A stretch of 64,000 nt of DNA, from contig JBFIXI010000007.1 of assembly GCA_041605955.1 (NCBI GenBank), positions 1-64,000 of the forward strand. The letters run 5' to 3'. Every line of letters starts with the position of its first letter. Positions within the stretch are counted from its first letter, which is position 1. The notes beneath the pieces were generated by a model. That model saw nothing but the letters and a program-made list of their open reading frames with translations, was not told the origin of the DNA and made no database searches. Shown here one piece after another: positions 44,711-51,859 of the stretch. Origin of the DNA: JAHEJX01 sp041605955 (GTDB lineage: Bacteria; Actinomycetota; Acidimicrobiia; Spongiisociales; UBA5794). The position numbers and the translations under genes were made by a program.

Positions 44711-45721
44711 TCAGTCGACCATCCAGGTGCCGCCGCTGCGGATCAGCTCGCGCAGCTCACCGGGACCCTTCTTCGCCTGAGCTTCGACCAGCTGCTGCTG
44801 GACCAGATCCTCATAAGTGGGTCGGGACACCTGCCGGAAGATGCCAATGGGAGTGGGCCCATAGGGACCATGCGAGAGCCGGCTGAGCGCAAACGCGGCG
44901 CTCGGATTCGGATTGGTCGGGTCGTGGACATGGATGGCGGCATCCCCGACATCGCTGACGGCGACGATCCGCGCTCCGGAGCCGTCGACGATGACTCCGT
45001 TCTCGTTGTCGGCCCCGAATCGCACCGGCTGCCCCGGGACGAGGGGGATGCGATTCCTGTCCCGCTCCTCCCGTCCCGTCAGTTGAATGAAGGCCTTGTC
45101 GTTGAAGACGTTGCAGTTCTGGTAGATCTCGATGAGGGACGCCCCGTGGTGCTCGTAGGCGGCCTGCAGCATCTGGGTGGTGTGGGTGCGGTCCATGTCG
45201 ATAGTGCGAGCCACGAAGGTCGCTTCAGTTGCGATCGCCAAGCTGATCGGGTTGAACGGTTGATCGACCGACCCCATGGGGCTCGTCTTGGTCCGCTTGC
45301 CCATTTCGCTGGTGGGGGAGTACTGACCCTTGGTCAGGCCATATATCTGGTTGTTGAACAGCAGCACTTTGATGTTGACGTTGCGCCGCATGGCATGGAT
45401 CAAGTGGTTGCCGCCTATCGACAGGGCGTCGCCGTCGCCGGTCACCACCCACACGGTCAGGTCGGGATTGGCGGTCGCTACGCCGGTCGCGATTGCCGGG
45501 GCCCGGCCGTGGATCGAGTGCATTCCATAGGTGTCGACGTAGTAGGGAAAGCGGGCGGCGCATCCGATGCCCGAGATGAAGACATGGTTTTGTCTGGGCA
45601 CGTCGATAGTCGCCAGGAAGTTCTGCACGGCGGCCAAGATCGTGTAATCGCCGCAACCCGGACACCAGCGAACCTCCTGGTCGCTTTGGAAGTCTTTACG
45701 CTCGTACTGGGTCTCGGTCAT
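44711..45721 (-). CDS. korB: 2-oxoacid:ferredoxin oxidoreductase subunit beta
   Basis: A 336-residue thiamine-diphosphate subunit of the KorAB-type 2-oxoglutarate:ferredoxin oxidoreductase. W-C-P-G-C-G-D-Y at 19-26 with a later Cys holds a [4Fe-4S] cluster. G-D-G-D-A-L-S-I-G-G-N-H is the ThDP/Mg motif. The ATG overlaps the korA stop by 4 bases. The pair replaces or supplements the oxoglutarate dehydrogenase in the TCA cycle of many Actinomycetota. Confidence 0.94.
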   Translation of the reverse strand: MTETQYERKDFQSDQEVRWCPGCGDYTILAAVQNFLATIDVPRQNHVFISGIGCAARFPYYVDTYGMHSIHGRAPAIATGVATANPDLTVWVVTGDGDALSIGGNHLIHAMRRNVNIKVLLFNNQIYGLTKGQYSPTSEMGKRTKTSPMGSVDQPFNPISLAIATEATFVARTIDMDRTHTTQMLQAAYEHHGASLIEIYQNCNVFNDKAFIQLTGREERDRNRIPLVPGQPVRFGADNENGVIVDGSGARIVAVSDVGDAAIHVHDPTNPNPSAAFALSRLSHGPYGPTPIGIFRQVSRPTYEDLVQQQLVEAQAKKGPGELRELIRSGGTWMVD

Positions 45722-47598
45722 TGTGGGGCCTCTTCGCTGCTGGATTGCCCGGTGATCACTTCGACCACCTTGGTGGAGATGTCGGCTGCCTTGAAGGGCA
45801 AGCCCTGAATCTTGGGGTAGCTGATCGTGTCGACTAGATACTTGGCCCTGAGGAGCGTCGCCAGCTGACCCGAGTTGAGCTCCGGAACCAGGATCTTGTC
45901 GTACCGATCGAACAACTCGGCGAGGTTGGGTGCGAACGGATTCAAATGCCTGATGTGCACGTGAGCCACTGAGTACCCCTCGCGGCGCGCGTTGCGGGTG
46001 CCCGCCCGGATGGCGCCGTACGTGGAACCCCAGCCGACCACCAGCAGGTCACCCGACTCGGGACCGTCGACGTGCACCGGCTTGATGCCCGCGGCGATAC
46101 GATCGATCTTGGCGGCCCGCAGCTGCGTCATGCGCTCGTGATTGAGCGGGTCGTACGACACGTTGCCGGTCAGGTCTTCGTGCTCGAGACCTCCGATGCG
46201 GTGTTCGAGGTGTTCCGTTCCGGGGACCGCCCAGGGTCGGGCCAGCGTTGCCGGATCACGGCTGTAGGGCTCGAAGGTGGCGTCGTCGGCGGTCGCGAAG
46301 GGCTTGGAGAAGTCCTCTTGGGCGTCGATGTCTGGTAGGCACCACGGCTCGGAGCTGTTGGCGATGTAGCCGTCCGACAGCAGGATGACCGGCGTCATGT
46401 ACTGCACTGCCAAGCGACAGGCTTCAACCGCCGCCTTGTAGGCCTCAGCCGGCGTCGCCGGGGCGACGATCGGCAAGGGGGCCTCGCCGTGGCGGCCATA
46501 CATTGCCAACAGCAAGTCCGCTTGCTCGGTCTTGGTCGGCATTCCCGTGCTGGGCCCGGCTCGCTGCACGTCAATGATGACCAACGGCAATTCGACTTGG
46601 AAAGCCAGCGAAATGGTCTCGCTCTTGAGGGCCACGCCGGGGCCGCTGGTGCCGGTGACTCCGAGATGGCCGGCAAAGGACCCCCCGAGCGCCACTCCGA
46701 CAGCGGCGATCTCGTCTTCGACCTGCAGGGTGCGCACGCCGAAATTCTTGTGTCGGGCAAGCTCCTCGAGGATCGACGAGGCCGGTGTTATCGGGTAAGA
46801 GCCATAGAACAGTGGGAGCTTGGCCGCCTGGGCACCGGCGATGAGTCCCCACGCCACCGCCTGGTTGCCGGTGATGTTGGTGTACTCGCCGGGCTGCAAG
46901 TGAGCAGGCTCCACGTCGAAGAGGTGGTGGAACTCCTCGGTCGTAATCCCGAAGTTGTAGCCCGCGTTGAAAGCGGCGACGTTGGCTTTGGCGATCACAT
47001 CGTCGGGTCCGAACTTCTGGTTCACCCAGTCGATGATCGGTTCGGTGGGACGGTTGAACATCCATGAGACCAGACCGAGCGCAAAGAAGTTCTTGGACCG
47101 CAACGTTGCCCGCCCCTTCACGCCAGTATCGGCCACGGCGAGCTTGGTGAGCTCCTCCATTGGTGCGGTCATCACCGTATAAGCGTCGAGCGAGCCGTCT
47201 TCGAGCGGGCTGGTCTCGTAGCCTGCCTTCTCGAGGTTACGGTCGACGAAGGAGTCGCTGTTGATGAGCAGCAACCCGCCCTGGGGGAGGTCGTCGATGT
47301 TGGCTTTGAGAGCGGCAGGGTTCATTGCTACCAGGATGTCGGGCGCATCGCCGGGAGTGAGGATGTCCCAATCTGCGATCTGAACCTGGAAGGACGAGAC
47401 GCCCGGCAACGTCCCCGCCGGGGCGCGGATCTCCGCAGGAAAATCGGGGAAGGTGGCCAAGTCGTTACCGAGAACTGCCGAGGCGTCTGTGAACCGGGTC
47501 CCGGTGAGCTGCATACCGTCGCCGGAGTCACCGGCAAACCGGAGTACGAGCCGGTCGCGCTTCTCGCGTTGGGGTGCCTCGAGGGTGCTATCTGTCAA
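45718..47598 (-). CDS. korA: 2-oxoacid:ferredoxin oxidoreductase subunit alpha (gamma-alpha fusion)
   Basis: A 626-residue subunit with the gamma domain at about 15-200 (R-F-A-G-D-S-G-D-G-M-Q-L-T-G) fused to the pyrimidine-binding alpha domain (G-N-Q-A-V-A-W-G-L-I-A-G-A, Y-P-I-T-P-A-S-S-I-L-E). This is the usual fused form in actinobacteria. It starts at 47598 and is followed by korB with a 4-base overlap. No ferredoxin gene is adjacent. Confidence 0.94.
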   Translation of the reverse strand: MTDSTLEAPQREKRDRLVLRFAGDSGDGMQLTGTRFTDASAVLGNDLATFPDFPAEIRAPAGTLPGVSSFQVQIADWDILTPGDAPDILVAMNPAALKANIDDLPQGGLLLINSDSFVDRNLEKAGYETSPLEDGSLDAYTVMTAPMEELTKLAVADTGVKGRATLRSKNFFALGLVSWMFNRPTEPIIDWVNQKFGPDDVIAKANVAAFNAGYNFGITTEEFHHLFDVEPAHLQPGEYTNITGNQAVAWGLIAGAQAAKLPLFYGSYPITPASSILEELARHKNFGVRTLQVEDEIAAVGVALGGSFAGHLGVTGTSGPGVALKSETISLAFQVELPLVIIDVQRAGPSTGMPTKTEQADLLLAMYGRHGEAPLPIVAPATPAEAYKAAVEACRLAVQYMTPVILLSDGYIANSSEPWCLPDIDAQEDFSKPFATADDATFEPYSRDPATLARPWAVPGTEHLEHRIGGLEHEDLTGNVSYDPLNHERMTQLRAAKIDRIAAGIKPVHVDGPESGDLLVVGWGSTYGAIRAGTRNARREGYSVAHVHIRHLNPFAPNLAELFDRYDKILVPELNSGQLATLLRAKYLVDTISYPKIQGLPFKAADISTKVVEVITGQSSSEEAPQ

Positions 47599-47799
47599 GT
47601 TTGCTCCTGGCTAGCTCATGCTCGGGCGCCCGCCATTTGGCGCCCGGATTTGATCGGCGCGCACATAGCCGCCCGCGAAGGCTGTCCGGGGTCGTGCACC
47701 GACTCAGCGTCATCCTTGGTCGACGCTGAATCGACGCTGGGTCGACACGCCACTCTGGTGCCAGCCGCCGCGGGCGTTCTTTGCACCCCGCCAGTCTAT
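47599..47799. promoter_or_regulatory. korA upstream region with an 8-base dyad
   Basis: This 201-base gap lies between korA and the amidase gene. CGGGCGCC (47623-47630) and GGCGCCCG (47639-47646) form a perfect inverted repeat with an 8-base spacer, 25-48 bases before the korA start. Further out, GTCGACGCTG-like imperfect repeats lie at about 47710-47750. The dyad could be an operator or a leader hairpin. Confidence 0.4.
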
Positions 47800-49185
47800 T
47801 CACGTCCCGGGCGACTTCCGGTCGATTGCCGGCGGGGCCAGACCCGAATTCTCGAGCCCCTTGCCGATGCCCAGCAACCGGCGCTCACGCCACGCTGGTC
47901 CAATTAGCTGCAGGCTCAACGGTGGGGTCCCGGTGCCGGCTATGGGCAACGTGAGCGCCGGCAAGCCGGCATTGTTGACGAGTGCGGTGAAGTGAGATAG
48001 AGGGGCGCGGTAGTGTCTGCGACCCGTTGTCAGCTCGATCTCGTCGCCCCCGATCAGTTTGGTGACTGCCGCGGTCGTTGGAGTCAAGACAGCGTCGTAA
48101 CGAGCTAGACAGGCATCGAGAGCGGTCCGCAAGGCCCGGCGCCACTGCAGCGCCGCGTCGTATTGCTCGGCCGTCACGGCGAGCGCGTCGCGGAGGCGCC
48201 GCTGCAGATCCTCACCGTAGGCGGCGGGATCCGCCACATACCGCGCCCGGTGGACGGCGGCGGCTTCGAAGTAGGCCGACGCCAGCCCCATCCCGGGTGG
48301 GTCGGCGGCCTCGATGGTGACGTGGTCCACCACCGCGCCGAGCTCGGCCAACCGGTCGACCGCGACGCCGAATGCATCTTCGATGCGGGGCTCGTATCCG
48401 GTGTCGACCCAGGGGTGGGGCACGGCCAAGCGCAAGCTCTCGAGCGGAGCCGGCTCGGCGGGGGGGTCGATGGGGCGGTCGACGGAGAGCCGGTCCGCCG
48501 GATCGTGTCGGCCAATGGCGAGGTACGCGGCCTCGGCGTCGCTGACCGATGCGGCCAGCGGCCCTACCGTGTCGAGGCTTGGGGCCAGCGGATACACGCC
48601 GCGCAACGACCCGCGGCCGTGGGTCACCTTGAGGCCGACAATGCCGCAGAGGGCGGCCGGGACTCGCACCGAGCCACCGGTATCGGTGCCGAGGGCGACG
48701 GGCACGACGCCGGCAGCGATCGCCGCCGCGGAGCCCCCGGATGAGCCGCCCGTTGCCAGTCGTGGGTCGAGCGGATTGTGCACCGGGCCGAACCAGGGGT
48801 TCTCGCTGCTGAAGCCAAAGGCGAACTCATGCAGGCCGACCCTGCCGATCGCCACCGCGCCGGCTGCCTCGAGCGCGGCGACGCATGGCGCGGTAGTAGC
48901 CGGGATGAACGGGGCGAAGCTGGCGCCGCAAGTGTTGGGGAGCCCGGCCTGGTCGATGAGATCCTTGACTACGAACGGCACTCCGGCCAGCGCGCCCGGA
49001 TCATCACCCCGGTCGATGGCTGCGTCGAGGGCGGCGGCCCGGCGGGGGGCATCGGCGTCGTGATACGTGAAGATATTCAGGTCGACAACGGCCGCGGCGC
49101 GGGCCATGGCGGCTTCGATCTGTTCGCTCGCCGAAGTCGTGCCGGCCTTGACTGCAGCGGCGATCTCGAGGGCCGAGGACGCCAT
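47800..49185 (-). CDS. Amidase signature family enzyme
   Basis: A 461-residue amidohydrolase. The Ser-cisSer-Lys triad is visible: Lys in P-F-V-V-K-D-L-I, Ser in T-G-G-S-S-G-G-S-A-A and in G-T-D-T-G-G-S-V-R. The C-terminal part is less conserved, so it may be an amidase, allophanate-hydrolase-like or GatA-like enzyme; the lack of gatB/gatC nearby argues against GatA. ATG 49185 overlaps the DUF3048 stop (TGATG). Confidence 0.88.
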   Translation of the reverse strand: MASSALEIAAAVKAGTTSASEQIEAAMARAAAVVDLNIFTYHDADAPRRAAALDAAIDRGDDPGALAGVPFVVKDLIDQAGLPNTCGASFAPFIPATTAPCVAALEAAGAVAIGRVGLHEFAFGFSSENPWFGPVHNPLDPRLATGGSSGGSAAAIAAGVVPVALGTDTGGSVRVPAALCGIVGLKVTHGRGSLRGVYPLAPSLDTVGPLAASVSDAEAAYLAIGRHDPADRLSVDRPIDPPAEPAPLESLRLAVPHPWVDTGYEPRIEDAFGVAVDRLAELGAVVDHVTIEAADPPGMGLASAYFEAAAVHRARYVADPAAYGEDLQRRLRDALAVTAEQYDAALQWRRALRTALDACLARYDAVLTPTTAAVTKLIGGDEIELTTGRRHYRAPLSHFTALVNNAGLPALTLPIAGTGTPPLSLQLIGPAWRERRLLGIGKGLENSGLAPPAIDRKSPGT

Positions 49186-50315
49186 CACTCCCAGTCGACG
49201 CTACCGGTAGAGGGGAAGATCGATATCCACAGCCTGCCGGCCGGCACCACCATCTCTCCCCCCATGCGCAGCTTCAACGAGAACGGGTCGTCGTAGGACT
49301 CTCGCTCCCACGTTCCTTGCAGGACCGCGCCGTCGAAGAACAGATGGGCAGTGCCGGTGCCGAGGGTGTCGAGTGCCGGGACGGAAGATCCCTCCCCTCG
49401 GGGGGACGCGGTGTACTTGCGAGCGGTGAGCACCAGGAGGGTGTTCACCTGGATCTGGCTTCGCTCGCCGTCGACCGAGAGCCAGTCGTGCGAAGCGGTG
49501 CGATTGAAGCGGAGGTAGCTCTGCGATGATTCGTCCCATTGCCATACGACCTCGGGGCGGTCCGACCAGTCGAGCGTGACGGTCTTGGCCGGCAGCAAGG
49601 CCGGCGTTGGCTCGCCGAAGGTGAAGATCGGTTCCGGGGCCTCGTCACTCCATCCCCGGCGATCGGCGGTGGACCGCATCCTGAGGGTATTGCCGTACAG
49701 ATTGTGCGGCGAGCGGCGAGCACCGGTGCGGAAGGTCGAGACCCGATCGTCGCCGATGATCTTCAGCCCGCGGCTGCGAGCCAATCCAACTATCCAGTCT
49801 TGCCCACCGCTGATCTGAAGTGGGCCGTCCATATAGGTCACCAAGGTCGGGTCTGTGGGGCGCAGCGATCGGATCGGCCCCAGGTACTCCGCATCCGAGT
49901 GGTGATAGACGGCGATGAAGCGAGTCAGGCCCCCCTCCACCAAGAGCTCGTAGATGAGGTCGGCTTCTGGGAGGCCAGACTGGGGCCGGGCGTTGGGATG
50001 GTTGTCGATCTTCACGGCGACGATGCGGCGCTCCAACATCTCGGGGTCGACGACTTCGAGCCCGTTGAGCGGCGAAGGATGCTGCGGCCCCAACGTTGTT
50101 GTCGTTGTGCTGCTCGTCGTTGTCGTCGTAGTCGTCGTAGTCGTGGTCGTACTGGTGGCGAGCGTCGTGGACACGGGAGGCAGGGTTGTCAGCGGGGCCG
50201 CGCTGGTAGTGGCGCCGCTGGCACTGCTGCAGGCGGCGGCAGCCAGCGCCAGGCACACGGCCCCAACCACCGCTTTGCTGAATCGCACGGCGGGAGTGTA
50301 TATCCGGTGTCGCAT
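49185..50315 (-). CDS. DUF3048 (YerB-like) lipoprotein with Thr-rich linker
   Basis: A 376-residue lipoprotein. The signal ends in the lipobox L-A-A-A-A-C-S. Residues 40-75 are a Thr/Ser-rich, probably unfolded linker encoded by a GTN-type simple repeat at 50090-50165. DUF3048 follows (V-A-V-K-I-D-N-H-P-N-A-R-P-Q-S-G-L, G-P-I-R-S-L-R-P-T-D). The function of YerB-type proteins is unknown; they sit on the outer face of the membrane. It is coupled to the amidase gene downstream. Confidence 0.85.
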   Translation of the reverse strand: MRHRIYTPAVRFSKAVVGAVCLALAAAACSSASGATTSAAPLTTLPPVSTTLATSTTTTTTTTTTTTSSTTTTTLGPQHPSPLNGLEVVDPEMLERRIVAVKIDNHPNARPQSGLPEADLIYELLVEGGLTRFIAVYHHSDAEYLGPIRSLRPTDPTLVTYMDGPLQISGGQDWIVGLARSRGLKIIGDDRVSTFRTGARRSPHNLYGNTLRMRSTADRRGWSDEAPEPIFTFGEPTPALLPAKTVTLDWSDRPEVVWQWDESSQSYLRFNRTASHDWLSVDGERSQIQVNTLLVLTARKYTASPRGEGSSVPALDTLGTGTAHLFFDGAVLQGTWERESYDDPFSLKLRMGGEMVVPAGRLWISIFPSTGSVDWE

Positions 50316-50346
50316 TACTTGGACCCCTGAGCGGTAGCGTGATCTT

Positions 50347-51045
50347 GTGAATCGAGTTGCCTTCGTCGCCGCAGAGTTGAGTGCGGCTGGAGACCCGGGT
50401 CAAGCCAGGGCCATGGCGGCCTACATGAAGACCGACATGCCTTTCTTCGGCGTAAAGCGGCCCGACCGTGACCCAATCTTCAAGGAGATGATGCGCCGCT
50501 ACCCGGTGACGACGCGGGCAGAATACGACCGGGCCGTGCGCGAGCTGTGGGCCCGACCCCACCGCGAGGAGAAGTACTTCGCGATCGGGATCGCGCGGGC
50601 GGTTCCCAAATACATCACGCCGCCCAGCCTGCCCCTGTATCGCCGGCTCGTTGTGGAGGGTGCGTGGTGGGACTTCGTTGACGAAGTTGCTGCTCATCTC
50701 GTAGGGGGGCTGCTGCTCAGGTATCGGGACAGGATCGCCCCGGTGTTGGATTCCTGGATATCCCATCCGAACATGTGGCTGCGCCGGGCCGCCCTCCTCG
50801 CTCACCTCCGCCACAAGGATCGCACCGACGAAGGCGTGCTCTTTGCGCAATGCCTGCGGCTTGCCCCCGAGACCGAATTCTTCATCCGCAAAGCCGTTGG
50901 TTGGGTGCTACGCGAGTACGCCAAGACCGCTCCGGGCGCGGTGGCCGACTTCGTCGTCGCCCACCGCGCTGAATGGTCGGGCCTCACGTGGCGGGAGGCC
51001 GCCAAGCATTTGAACCTGTCGGCCGGCGACCAAGCCGGGCTTTAG
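50347..51045 (+). CDS. AlkD-like DNA alkylation repair protein
   Basis: A 232-residue all-helical HEAT-like protein. M-K-T-D-M-P-F-F-G-V-K-R-P opens the AlkD family pattern, and W-D-F-V-D-E-V-A and the W-L-R-R-A-A-L-L block match the DNA-binding concave face. AlkD excises bulky or cationic alkylpurines without base flipping. GTG 50347 is the start; it is divergent from the DUF3048 gene with 31 bases between. Confidence 0.88.
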   Translation: MNRVAFVAAELSAAGDPGQARAMAAYMKTDMPFFGVKRPDRDPIFKEMMRRYPVTTRAEYDRAVRELWARPHREEKYFAIGIARAVPKYITPPSLPLYRRLVVEGAWWDFVDEVAAHLVGGLLLRYRDRIAPVLDSWISHPNMWLRRAALLAHLRHKDRTDEGVLFAQCLRLAPETEFFIRKAVGWVLREYAKTAPGAVADFVVAHRAEWSGLTWREAAKHLNLSAGDQAGL

Positions 51046-51131
51046 ATTCCAGTCGGCGCTCACCGCATGACGGGGTTAGGCTCCCAGTCTGGTCAGCGTG
51101 CCGGTCGCCGCCTGACATGGGCCCGGCGATA

Positions 51132-51157
51132 TCGCCGCCTGATGTCGCCGCCTGATG
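51132..51157. repeat. Perfect tandem duplication of a 13-base unit
   Basis: TCGCCGCCTGATG occurs twice head to tail (51132-51144, 51145-51157) in the gap between the AlkD-like and lipoprotein genes, about 50 bases before the latter's start. Confidence 0.9.
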
Positions 51158-51209
51158 TCGAGTGTGGCTGCCAGCATTCTGGCCATCAACGAGAAGGATC
51201 ATCACAGAC

Positions 51210-51773
51210 ATGCAACGGGTGCTGTTAGTTGCATCTCTTCTGTGCTTGGCGATTGCGGCATGCGGCGGGGAGAACGGAGATGCCGGGGACGGCTTGGACG
51301 CGGAGCAACAGGCGCTGTCCGACGCCATCTTCAATCAGATCACAGCCGACACGAGCGAAGACAATCCGTTTGGGGCCACGGAGGCCCGCTGCTTCAGCGA
51401 TGGCGTAGTGCGGAGCTTCGGCACCGCAGAGCTCACTTCACTCGGGCTGACCGTTGAGGCCATCGAGGCCGGAACTGAACCGGGGGACGTCTCGCTGACC
51501 GACACCCAGGCCGACGTGATGGCGGTATTGATGACCGACTGTCTCGACTTCAAGAGCCTCTTCATCGAGGAGTTCACCGCCCAAGGCGTCTCGGAGCAAT
51601 CCGCCGAATGTCTGGCCAGTGGCTTCGACGACGAGTTCCTCAGGACGCTTGCCAAATCACAGCTGCTGAGCGGCGGAACCAGCCCCGCCCAGGACCCGAT
51701 CTACGCGGAGAAGATCTTCACGCTCGTCTCAGAGTGTCTCACCTTCGAGGAGTTGAATCGGCTCGGGTCGTAG
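51210..51773 (+). CDS. Putative lipoprotein of unknown function
   Basis: A 187-residue protein with a lipobox (A-I-A-A-C-G) at residues 14-19, an acidic spacer, and four further Cys (in E-A-R-C, T-D-C-L, A-E-C-L, S-E-C-L) that could pair as disulfides. I recognise no family. ATG 51210 gives the signal peptide directly; the gene stands alone. Confidence 0.75.
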   Translation: MQRVLLVASLLCLAIAACGGENGDAGDGLDAEQQALSDAIFNQITADTSEDNPFGATEARCFSDGVVRSFGTAELTSLGLTVEAIEAGTEPGDVSLTDTQADVMAVLMTDCLDFKSLFIEEFTAQGVSEQSAECLASGFDDEFLRTLAKSQLLSGGTSPAQDPIYAEKIFTLVSECLTFEELNRLGS

Positions 51774-51859
51774 CGCCGTCGACGGGACGGGTCGGCAAGC
51801 AGCCCCGATCTGCCGAACGCAGCGCAGCCAGAGCACCGGCTACGCCCTAGATTGTCCGG

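Noticed and set aside
44600..45808. Plus-strand open frame of 402 codons opposite pdxH and korB
   Set aside because: Antisense shadow of two genes with unmistakable family motifs; the translation has no recognisable domain.
50090..50165. GTN simple repeat as a regulatory or phase-variation tract
   Set aside because: It is the coding sequence of the Thr-rich linker of the DUF3048 lipoprotein; unit changes in multiples of three would not shift the frame.
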